From: CAYYFV01 sp964451705
Lineage (GTDB): Bacteria > Patescibacteriota > Gracilibacteria > UBA1369 > GCA-2718715
DNA: 21,321 nt
Direction of reading: 5' to 3'
Assembly: GCA_964451705.1 (NCBI GenBank)
Contig: CAYVIV010000014.1
Span: forward strand, 1 to 21,321
The notes under the pieces are model-generated. The model ran no database searches, was not told the origin of the DNA, and worked only from the letters and a program-made list of their open reading frames with translations. This document shows, piece after piece, positions 1 through 6,217 of the stretch; position 1 is the first letter of the stretch; every line of letters starts with the position of its first letter. The position numbers were made by a program, and so were the translations under genes.

Positions 1-101
1 TAGGGGCAGACGCTGTTATTTGTGTCCGCTTTACAACTTCTATGATAATGAATGGGGCCTCAGAAATGCTAGCCTATGGCACGGCCGTTAAGCTTAAATA
101 A
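1..101 (+). CDS. UPF0145 / YbjQ-family protein, C-terminal fragment
   Basis: Reading from base 3, the frame is open to a TAA at 99-101 and ends in GADAVICVRFTTSMIMNGAS followed by EMLAYGTAVKLK. This matches the conserved end of the UPF0145 (YbjQ, formerly DUF74) family, in which an ANAVVGVRF-like strand is followed by a GA-x-E-x-LAYGTAV tail. The family consists of small proteins of roughly 100 residues that form ring-like oligomers; a heavy-metal-binding label is used but the function is not established. Only about 32 codons lie in the window and the start is off the left edge. The other two frames here give no recognisable protein. It is separated from the next gene by 323 bp holding a terminator-like hairpin, so it is probably the end of its own transcript. 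Confidence 0.8.
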   Translation, partial: GADAVICVRFTTSMIMNGASEMLAYGTAVKLK

Positions 102-336
102 GCCTTTGCTTAACTTTAAGCACACATTACTATAAAGATGGGCAGTTTCATGATATGTTTGTTTACAGCATCCTTAAGCAGGATTACCTCCACAACACTA
201 GCCATTAACGGTTAGCAAATTTGACACAGCTACATATAACTGTTAAGCTAAAGGCACAAAGTACATAGTTACTAATTAAATTGCATGCAAACGCAAGTTT
301 TCACAACTAACAATAATAATAATCTAAATTCACTCA

Positions 337-385
337 TGGTGAGCTAGTTTGTTGTTACTCTAAAAATCAAACTCATAACTCACCA
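337..385 (+). promoter_or_regulatory. candidate antiterminator pairing overlapping the terminator
   Basis: TGGTGAG (337-343) is complementary to CTCACCA (379-385), the left arm of the terminator hairpin. A second helix, AGTTTG (346-351) with CAAACT (368-373), stacks inside it. Forming this 13-bp interrupted stem would prevent the terminator stem, so the two structures are mutually exclusive. That is the layout of a transcription attenuator. The upstream copy of TGGTGAG duplicates the right arm of the terminator. The pairings are read directly; regulation is inferred. Confidence 0.35.
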
Positions 386-402
386 CCTGGTGAGTTTTTT
401 TT
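377..402 (+). terminator. intrinsic terminator-like hairpin before aspS
   Basis: AACTCACC (377-384) and GGTGAGTT (389-396) form a perfect 8-bp stem closing a four-base ACCT loop. The stem runs straight into a T tract ending at 402. This is a textbook Rho-independent terminator. It lies only about 20 bases before the aspS start codon, so it could end the UPF0145 transcript or act as an attenuator for aspS. Confidence 0.75.
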
Positions 403-424
403 ATAATCATTAATCTAAAAAAAC

Positions 425-1765
425 ATGTCTTCAAAATCAGAAACCCTAAGTATTTCAAAACTAAAAGCAAAATCTACAGCGGGTATCGCTGGCCGAGTGC
501 TTAGCATTCGGACACTTGGTAAGATCTGCTTTTTAACTCTAGAGGATTTCACCGGCCAGATTCAAGTAGTCCTTAGCCAACCAGAGCTCATAGAAACAGC
601 CCAGAGCATGGCCCCACAGTCTATTGTGCAGGTAGAGGGCGAGGTTCTACAAATCCCACAGCCACAGCAACCGAAACAGCAACCGCAGCAGCCAGAGCTA
701 CAGCTAGAGTTGCAGGCCCACAGTCTAGAGCTTATCCAAAAAGTAACGGCCACTCCACCTATCCAGCTAGAGTCTCCGACTGTCAAAGAAAAGCTAGAAA
801 CCTTGCTAGAGCACAGAGCAATTAGTCTTAGGCATAAGAAAATTAAGCCAATTTTCCAAATCCAAGCTGCCATAGTGCAGTATTATCGTGAGTTTATGTT
901 GGAATTTGGCTGTACAGAAATTTTTACACCACTTATGTTAGCTTCTTCAAGCGAGGGCGGCTCTGAAATATTTGAGATAGACTATTTTGATAAAAAAGCC
1001 ACCTTAGCGCAGTCAGCACAGTTATACAAACAAGTTATGGTGGGAGTTTTCGACAGAGTATTTGGCCTCTCTAAATGCTTTCGGGCAGAGAACTCTAACA
1101 CCAGGCGCCATACCACAGAAGCTACTCAGTTTGAATTTGAAATAGGTTACATAAAAGATTTTTCCGAAGTTATGCAAGCTCAACAAGAGTGCCTGCGCTA
1201 CATTTTAGAAAAACTTTATAGAACCCACAAGTCACAGTTAGAAATTCTAGGGGCTAGACAACTCATGCTACCAAAGGGGGATTTTCCATGCCTAACATTC
1301 GATCAGGCCTGCCAACTGCTAGAAAAGCAATTTCAGATACAAACACAAGGCTGGGACGACCTAAGCACCGAAGCCGAAAGACTACTGTGTGAATATGCAA
1401 GGCAGCAACACGGCTCGGACTTTATATTTATCACTAACTTCAAAAAAGCTACCTTCTATGCCTACAAAGATCAGCAGGGGACCTACCATAACGTCGATTT
1501 GCTATGTAAAGAGATGGAGATCTCTTCTGGAGGCCGCAGAATAGATTCACATAGTCAGCTAGAAGCCGCAATTAGAGAGGCAGGCATGGATCCCAAAGAC
1601 TTTCAAGAATATTTATCTATTTTCCAATTTGGCATGCCACCTCACGGCGGTTTTGGCATGGGCTTAGAACGCCTGACAATGCTAATTTGTGATGTTGCCA
1701 ATATTCGCGAGGCCACCTTATTCCCATCGGACCCAACTACAGTTGCCAGCCAAAAGATAGGGTAG
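425..1765 (+). CDS. aspS: aspartyl-tRNA synthetase, archaeal/non-discriminating type
   Basis: Class IIb aminoacyl-tRNA synthetase of 446 aa that charges tRNA-Asp, and perhaps also tRNA-Asn in organisms using GatCAB. An N-terminal OB-fold anticodon-binding domain (about residues 20-85) is followed by the catalytic core. Motif 1 is near 'FGCTEIFTPLM', the amino-acid pocket reads LAQSAQLYKQ (AspRS-like; AsnRS has LTVSGQL), motif 2 is FRAENSNTRRH from about residue 219, and motif 3 is GMGLER with its Arg near 416. The length of about 430-450 aa and lack of a GAD insertion domain fit the archaeal type, not the bacterial type of about 590 aa. Oddities: a Gln/Pro-rich insert (about 77-95) after the OB fold, and FPSDP in place of the usual FPRDP near the end. 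The ATG at 425 has no Shine-Dalgarno. An AsnRS-like specificity cannot be fully excluded. Confidence 0.88.
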   Translation: MSSKSETLSISKLKAKSTAGIAGRVLSIRTLGKICFLTLEDFTGQIQVVLSQPELIETAQSMAPQSIVQVEGEVLQIPQPQQPKQQPQQPELQLELQAHSLELIQKVTATPPIQLESPTVKEKLETLLEHRAISLRHKKIKPIFQIQAAIVQYYREFMLEFGCTEIFTPLMLASSSEGGSEIFEIDYFDKKATLAQSAQLYKQVMVGVFDRVFGLSKCFRAENSNTRRHTTEATQFEFEIGYIKDFSEVMQAQQECLRYILEKLYRTHKSQLEILGARQLMLPKGDFPCLTFDQACQLLEKQFQIQTQGWDDLSTEAERLLCEYARQQHGSDFIFITNFKKATFYAYKDQQGTYHNVDLLCKEMEISSGGRRIDSHSQLEAAIREAGMDPKDFQEYLSIFQFGMPPHGGFGMGLERLTMLICDVANIREATLFPSDPTTVASQKIG

Positions 1766-1867
1766 AAAATAAAGACATTACAAGTCGACCATCTGCATTT
1801 GCAACTAGGCCAAGAAAACTACACAATATTAAATGAACAGAATTATACAAAATTTTAAGCAAATCCT

Positions 1868-2134
1868 ATGCCAACTCTTAAAGATCTAGAAATAGAAATA
1901 AAAAAACTCAAGCAGCGTAACAAGCGTGTAGAAGCAGCTAAGGCTTGGGAAACCAGCCTCACCCGCAAGCTACTCATTTGTGGCCTAACATATATAGTCA
2001 TTGTTTTGTTTTTTTACTCAGCCTCGCTCCCAAAACCATTTATAAATTCCATAGTTCCAACATTAGGTTTCTTTCTTTCTACATTAAGTATACCCAAAGC
2101 CAAAACTTACTGGGTCCAAAGGTACAAAAAATAA
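1868..2134 (+). CDS. small coiled-coil / two-TM conserved protein
   Basis: An 88-aa protein. Residues 1-28 are a charged, heptad-like helix (DLEIEIKKLKQRNKRVEAAK). The WETSLTRK linker follows, then one hydrophobic segment (about 35-51) and a second after a proline-containing turn (about 60-75), ending in a basic tail. The pattern 'coil - W-E-x-S-x-T-R-K - TM - VPTLGFFLSTLSIP - K-x-x-W' recurs in small conserved proteins of many bacteria, including CPR genomes, as I recall; no function is established. It is probably an inner-membrane protein with the coil in the cytoplasm. It starts 102 bp after aspS and 9 bp after the end of a short open extension of the aspS frame. No clear promoter precedes it, so co-transcription with aspS is plausible. 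Confidence 0.75.
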   Translation: MPTLKDLEIEIKKLKQRNKRVEAAKAWETSLTRKLLICGLTYIVIVLFFYSASLPKPFINSIVPTLGFFLSTLSIPKAKTYWVQRYKK

Positions 2135-2156
2135 CGCTACAGAAGTATTTGAGATA

Positions 2157-2185
2157 TTGACAAAATAAACAAAATATCGTATAAT
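2157..2185 (+). promoter_or_regulatory. consensus sigma70-type promoter
   Basis: TTGACA (2157-2162) and TATAAT (2180-2185) are both perfect, with an ideal 17-base spacer. Transcription should begin near 2192, about 20 bases before the ATG at 2212. A short AGATT/AATCT hairpin lies in the leader. This is the strongest promoter match in the window. Confidence 0.85.
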
Positions 2186-2211
2186 AAATAGATTGAAGTA
2201 ATAATCTGTTT

Positions 2212-2400
2212 ATGCCTTCTCAAATAAAAAAAATTCTAGCGACAGTTGTTGTACTTCTGTTTACTTCAACAGGGGTCTATATGGTGTCTACTGGGGGAGA
2301 TATATTCCATGGATTTAGCAAAATTAAAAAAACTAATTTCAAGATAGTTAGGCAAATAAACCATGACCCATTACGCAAACAAAGAAGGCGACTAGTCTAA
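2212..2400 (+). CDS. small basic membrane/secreted protein, possibly frameshifted
   Basis: A 62-aa frame starting MPSQIKKILATVVVLLFTST: a short basic N-end and a hydrophobic stretch (about 8-26), followed by a very basic tail (DPLRKQRRRLV). A consensus promoter sits just upstream, so expression is likely even though the protein is not recognised. The stop TAA at 2398-2400 may not be the true end. In the +1 frame the sequence stays open to TGA at 2495-2497 and encodes KGRPLSFRRVLPAQYHDGIK then RQINKLALTADN, a basic, helix-forming, protein-like stretch without its own start codon. Joining the frames by skipping the T of the TAA gives a 94-residue protein. This could be a sequencing indel, a broken gene or a programmed shift. 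The tail vaguely resembles the C-terminus of ribosomal protein S18, but not enough to name it. Confidence 0.5.
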   Translation: MPSQIKKILATVVVLLFTSTGVYMVSTGGDIFHGFSKIKKTNFKIVRQINHDPLRKQRRRLV

Positions 2401-2479
2401 AGGAAGACCTCTCTCTTTCAGGCGAGTATTACCCGCACAATATCACGACGGTATCAAGAGACAAATAAACAAACTAGCG

Positions 2480-2514
2480 CTTACAGCAGACAATTGAAGC
2501 TTCGTAGCTGTAAG
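2480..2514 (+). other. 8-bp inverted repeat downstream of the small gene
   Basis: CTTACAGC (2480-2487) and GCTGTAAG (2507-2514) are perfect reverse complements around a 19-base loop, which itself contains GAAGCTTC. No T tract follows, so it is not a standard intrinsic terminator. It may be an RNA 3' end structure of the small gene, whose extended frame stops at 2497 inside the loop. Confidence 0.4.
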
Positions 2515-2545
2515 AAAGTTAAACCCAAAAATGCAAGTTGTAAAC

Positions 2546-2574
2546 TAGACAAATTCCATAAAACAAGCTATAAT
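2546..2574 (+). promoter_or_regulatory. promoter of the ABC transporter operon
   Basis: TAGACA (2546-2551, one mismatch to the -35 consensus), a 17-base spacer, then a perfect TATAAT (2569-2574). Predicted transcription start is near 2581. The leader carries AGGAGG at 2602-2607. Confidence 0.75.
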
Positions 2575-2601
2575 TAATTAACATTAAGCTCAAATATCCT
2601 T

Positions 2602-2607
2602 AGGAGG
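2602..2607 (+). promoter_or_regulatory. Shine-Dalgarno AGGAGG with unusually long spacing
   Basis: A perfect AGGAGG lies upstream of the first ABC gene. The gap to the ATG at 2626 is 18 bases, well beyond the usual 5-10. No in-frame alternative ATG, GTG or TTG lies nearer. Most other starts in the window have no recognisable Shine-Dalgarno, so this one stands out. Confidence 0.5.
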
Positions 2608-2625
2608 AGAGCAAACCTACATAAA

Positions 2626-4404
2626 ATGAGCAATTCAAAGATAAAGCCATCTCAAATTAGCAAAGCCAGCCAAACTATACCAAAACAGGTCTATAGCTAC
2701 GCTAAGTATATTATGGGGCCAAAACTTAAGCTGCTGTATATAATACCTGCTTTGTTGTTTATAGCTCAAGCCATTCTCATATTTAGACCGTATGTTAGCA
2801 AGTTGTTTTTAGACAACTTACTAACCAAAGATATCGCTCTAGTGTACAGTGCCCTTGGGCTCTTTCTACTTGTTCATGTCAGTGGTAATCTGCTGCGTGG
2901 TTTTGCAGGTATAAAGATGAATAGAACAGTTAGGTCTACCTTATACAAAACCAGAACAGTTTTGATGGAATATTGCTACAAGCATCCACAAAAATTCTTT
3001 GCAGAAAGCTTTGCAGGTAAACTCACATCTAGAATCATGAAAGCGCAGTATGCTTGTATTTGGGCATTTTCATCTTATGAAAACTATTCTACATTGGTCT
3101 CAGTTTTAGGTGCTTTGATACTTATATATTCTGTCTCTAAACATCTAGCTGCTATACTCCTAGGTTTTGGCCTTTTAATGGTTTTTATATACCGCGTAGG
3201 AATGCGCATTGTGTATAAAAAAGCCATGATCTTTGAAAAAGCTAAAAGTCTAGTTACAGGTTTAATAATTGATTTTATTAGCAACATAAATGCCATACGC
3301 CTATCTGGCACTCAAAAGCTAGAAGAAAGTGCACAGGACAAATACTTGCTAGATCATGCTCTCAAAGCTACCGATGAGTATTTAAGCAGAACCAAGTTAG
3401 ATATAATTATCGTCTTTCTAATGGCTGCTATGCAGGCATATGCAGTCTTATATCTAGTCGGGCAGCATCAGCTTGGTTTGGTTACAGTAGGGGAAATCAG
3501 TATGGTTATATTATTAATTCTCCAGTTCAAGCATGCCAGCTTAGATTTCATAAAGGAACAAATGCGCCTAGCTTTAGAAAAAGCAGAAATTCAAGATGCT
3601 CTAGATGGCATTTTACAACCTCTAGAACAACAGGACCCTGCAAGTCCCCTAGTTTTTCCCAAGCAAAAAACAGCAGCAATTCAATTCAATAGTCTAAACT
3701 TATGTTTTGACAAATTGCATGCCATTAATAATCTCTCTTTACAAATTCCTGCAGGTCAAAAAATTGGGATTGTGGGACATTCTGGGGCAGGTAAGTCGAC
3801 CCTTATTAAAACCTTATTGCATACCCATCCAGTTGCGAAAGCTAGTGTCTTTATGAACTCTATAGATATTAGAGACATTAGGCGTAGTGATTTGCTCGCA
3901 AATATTGCCGTAGTGGATCAAGAGACACTCTTGTTTAACAGAAGTATATTGGAAAATATTACTTTGGGTAAAAAAGTTTCAGACAAACAACTTAAGACTG
4001 CAATTAAACAAGCCCATTTGACTCAGTTCATAAAGTCCTTAGACCAAGGACTCAACACCATGGTTGGCGAAAGAGGAGTGAAGCTTTCGGGTGGTCAGAA
4101 ACAAAGAATTGGGATAGCTAGGGCTTTGCTTAAAAATGCGCCTATTATTATTCTGGACGAGGCAACTTCTGCACTAGATTCCAAGTCTGAAAAGCATATC
4201 CAGGCAGCCTTGCAAACATTAACAAAAGACAAAACAGTCATTGCAATTGCCCATCGGCTATCAACTTTAAATATTATGGATCGAATTATAGTAATGCAAG
4301 ACGGCAAAATTATTCAAGATGGTACACACCAGCAACTCTTAGAGTCTAAAGGTGTCTATCAAAAATTATGGCAGCATCAGTCTAATGGTTTTATAAGTAA
4401 ATAG
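2626..4404 (+). CDS. ABC exporter half-transporter 1 (TMD-NBD fusion)
   Basis: A 592-aa ATP-driven exporter of the MsbA/MdlB/multidrug type. The N-terminal ~330 residues hold about six membrane helices (type I exporter fold). The nucleotide-binding domain has an intact Walker A (GHSGAGKST, about 384-392), Q-loop region (VVDQETLLFNRSILENI), signature LSGGQKQR (about 487), Walker B and catalytic Glu (IIILDEATSALD, about 507-518) and H-loop (AIAHRLS). It precedes a paralogue by one base and probably forms a heterodimer with it. The substrate cannot be told from sequence. It could be lipid, peptide or drug; no maturation peptidase or bacteriocin gene is nearby. A strong promoter lies about 50 bp upstream. 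Confidence 0.93.
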   Translation: MSNSKIKPSQISKASQTIPKQVYSYAKYIMGPKLKLLYIIPALLFIAQAILIFRPYVSKLFLDNLLTKDIALVYSALGLFLLVHVSGNLLRGFAGIKMNRTVRSTLYKTRTVLMEYCYKHPQKFFAESFAGKLTSRIMKAQYACIWAFSSYENYSTLVSVLGALILIYSVSKHLAAILLGFGLLMVFIYRVGMRIVYKKAMIFEKAKSLVTGLIIDFISNINAIRLSGTQKLEESAQDKYLLDHALKATDEYLSRTKLDIIIVFLMAAMQAYAVLYLVGQHQLGLVTVGEISMVILLILQFKHASLDFIKEQMRLALEKAEIQDALDGILQPLEQQDPASPLVFPKQKTAAIQFNSLNLCFDKLHAINNLSLQIPAGQKIGIVGHSGAGKSTLIKTLLHTHPVAKASVFMNSIDIRDIRRSDLLANIAVVDQETLLFNRSILENITLGKKVSDKQLKTAIKQAHLTQFIKSLDQGLNTMVGERGVKLSGGQKQRIGIARALLKNAPIIILDEATSALDSKSEKHIQAALQTLTKDKTVIAIAHRLSTLNIMDRIIVMQDGKIIQDGTHQQLLESKGVYQKLWQHQSNGFISK

Positions 4405-4405
4405 T

Positions 4406-6166
4406 ATGAAAATTTTCCAACAAATAAATGCCACACCATCGACTCACCCACTTAAATTTTCCTTAGAAACTGCTAGGTTTTTAAAGAAGTATTTTTATGT
4501 ATCAGCCATTACAGTTATAATTCTCAATCTAATCTGGGGTGTCTTTCCATACTTTTCTAAGCTGTTTTTTGATAGCCTAAGCCAGCCCAACATTCAGCAA
4601 ACATATACAGCTGCCTTTGTCATGCTTGCAGCAATCTTTTTGGCACATTTATTTAATGCTATTTATGACATTGTTGCTACCAAGCTCTGGGGCTTAACGA
4701 AATATCAAGCAAGAAAAGACATCCTAAGTTACATAGCCAAGCATCCTCATGGTTTTTATAGCAATCATGCCAGCGGTAAGCTGGGCGCACAAGTTATGGA
4801 AACTGCCAGATCTACCGAACTAGCTTTCTTTTATTTACAACACTTCGGTCCGCTATGTATTAATCTTGGAGCTTCATTTTTTATCGCAATTAATACGAAT
4901 GGCTACTTTGGTTTTGCAATGGTGCTATGGAGTATTTTAATTGCTTTATATGCCAACGCAAAAATTCGAAGGATTGGGAACTTAGCCAGAAAATCACAAA
5001 AATTAAACAACGACTTATTTGGTAAAATTGTTGATTTCATATCCAACATAAGCTTAGTCAAGTATTTTGGAATTTACCCTCTGGAACTCTCTAAACTCAA
5101 AGCCTTTGCCACAAAACAAGCCAATGTTAGAGCAAACAGGTGGTTGGCAAGAAGATATTTAGACATTTTTATGGATTTTGCAGATATCGTCTTTAGGTTT
5201 TCGATTATGCTGGCAAGTACGTTTTTATATTTTCAAAATGTCTTTACTATAGGTGATATAGTTATGTTTTTGATTATTGCAGATAAAATAGAACGCCACG
5301 TCCATGGCATTCTCTTAAGATACAACGACTATATAGAGAAATATAAGGTCACTCAGGAATCTCTAGAAAATCTAGTTACACCACTATCAAACCAAGATTC
5401 CCCTAGCGCAAAAGATATTTTGATATCAAAAGTCCCAACAATCAAACTCACTAAGCTTAATTTTTCATATGGTAGCATTCAAGACATCAAAAATTTCAGT
5501 TTAGATATTCCAGCAGGCCAAAAGCTTGGAGTCGTCGGACACTCGGGAGCAGGTAAGTCTACTTTCTTCAAGCTCTTAATGCGTTTGTACCAGGTAGGAA
5601 ATAAACAAATTTTCATTAACGATCACGACATAAATAGCTTTACCAAAGAATCATTCCGTAAGAATCTAGCAGTTGTCGACCAAGAGACTCTCATGTTCAA
5701 CCGGACTATTAAAGAAAATATTACCTTGGGTCGCAAAGTATCTAAGAAAGAGTTGCAAAAGGTCCTTAAGGATTCTCATTGCCTAGAGTTCATACACAAG
5801 CTGCCTGAGGGCTTAGAGACCAAAGTCGGCGAAAGAGGAGTTAAACTCTCTGGAGGACAAAGACAAAGAGTAGGTATTGCTAGGGCCATGCTGAAAGGCG
5901 CCCCAATTCTGTTATTAGACGAAGCCACATCTGCCTTAGATTCTGAGTCCGAAAAATGCGTGCAAGATTCATTGCATAAGCTTAGTAAGGGTAAAACCGT
6001 AATTGCCATAGCCCATAGACTTTCAACTCTCCTAGAAATGGACAGAATTATAGTTATGCACAAGGGCCAAATAGTTGAAGATGGTACCCACCAGCAACTC
6101 CTGCAAAAAAATGGCATCTACGCCGAACTCTGGGGGCACCAGCAGTCTGGCTTCCTTACAGACTAA
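4406..6166 (+). CDS. ABC exporter half-transporter 2 (TMD-NBD fusion)
   Basis: A 586-aa paralogue of the preceding gene. It starts one base after its stop, so the two are co-transcribed and probably translationally coupled. About six TM helices occupy the first ~320 residues. The NBD has Walker A GHSGAGKST (about 378-386), signature LSGGQRQR (about 481), Walker B ILLLDEATSALD and H-loop AIAHRLS. Both subunits keep complete ATP sites, unlike many heterodimeric exporters in which one site is degenerate. The C-terminal stretches of the pair (GVYQKLWQHQSNGF and GIYAELWGHQQSGF) show they arose by tandem duplication. Convergent to the minus-strand TK-like gene, with 51 bp between stops and no clear terminator. 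Substrate unknown. Confidence 0.93.
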   Translation: MKIFQQINATPSTHPLKFSLETARFLKKYFYVSAITVIILNLIWGVFPYFSKLFFDSLSQPNIQQTYTAAFVMLAAIFLAHLFNAIYDIVATKLWGLTKYQARKDILSYIAKHPHGFYSNHASGKLGAQVMETARSTELAFFYLQHFGPLCINLGASFFIAINTNGYFGFAMVLWSILIALYANAKIRRIGNLARKSQKLNNDLFGKIVDFISNISLVKYFGIYPLELSKLKAFATKQANVRANRWLARRYLDIFMDFADIVFRFSIMLASTFLYFQNVFTIGDIVMFLIIADKIERHVHGILLRYNDYIEKYKVTQESLENLVTPLSNQDSPSAKDILISKVPTIKLTKLNFSYGSIQDIKNFSLDIPAGQKLGVVGHSGAGKSTFFKLLMRLYQVGNKQIFINDHDINSFTKESFRKNLAVVDQETLMFNRTIKENITLGRKVSKKELQKVLKDSHCLEFIHKLPEGLETKVGERGVKLSGGQRQRVGIARAMLKGAPILLLDEATSALDSESEKCVQDSLHKLSKGKTVIAIAHRLSTLLEMDRIIVMHKGQIVEDGTHQQLLQKNGIYAELWGHQQSGFLTD

Positions 6167-6217
6167 GTTCCCTAAGTTCTCCAGCAATCTAGCTTGCTCA
6201 CAGGCTAGGCTCCCCGC

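Larger units (their letters stand above)
102..424 (+). promoter_or_regulatory. structured non-coding leader upstream of aspS
   Basis: No convincing reading frame is present in this 323-base stretch. It holds several pairable segments: TTAACGGTTA (205-214) can pair with TAACTGTTAA (237-246) over 10 bp with one G-U; AGTTTG (346-351) pairs with CAAACT (368-373); and TGGTGAG (337-343) pairs with CTCACCA (379-385). A TTGACA lies at 221-226 but has no good -10 at the right distance. A TATAAT lies at 402-407, 17 bases before the aspS ATG, but has no matching -35. No T-box consensus was seen. It is either the tail of the upstream transcript followed by a short-leader promoter, or a regulatory leader. 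Confidence 0.4.

Noticed and set aside
1..101. GAPDH C-terminus suggested by YDNEWG in another frame
   Set aside because: The motif is followed by unrelated residues and a stop. The adjacent frame gives a full match to the UPF0145 end (RFTTSMIMNGASEMLAYGTA), so the YDNEWG is chance.
102..424. T-box riboswitch before the synthetase gene
   Set aside because: No T-box consensus (AGGGUGGNACCGCG-like) or specifier loop was found; only the terminator and competing stem are supported.
1945..2160. 71-codon frame overlapping the two-TM protein
   Set aside because: Out-of-phase shadow of the conserved 88-aa gene; no homology-like pattern.
2401..2580. Small structured RNA (tmRNA, SRP RNA or RNase P) between the tiny gene and the ABC operon
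   Set aside because: None of the conserved landmarks is present: no tRNA-like ends, no GGAAGGAAGC SRP loop, no P4 motif. The +1 coding reading explains part of it better.
6167..6217. Bidirectional terminator between the ABC operon and the TK-like gene
   Set aside because: Only a 5-bp AGCAA/TTGCT stem without a T tract was found on either strand.
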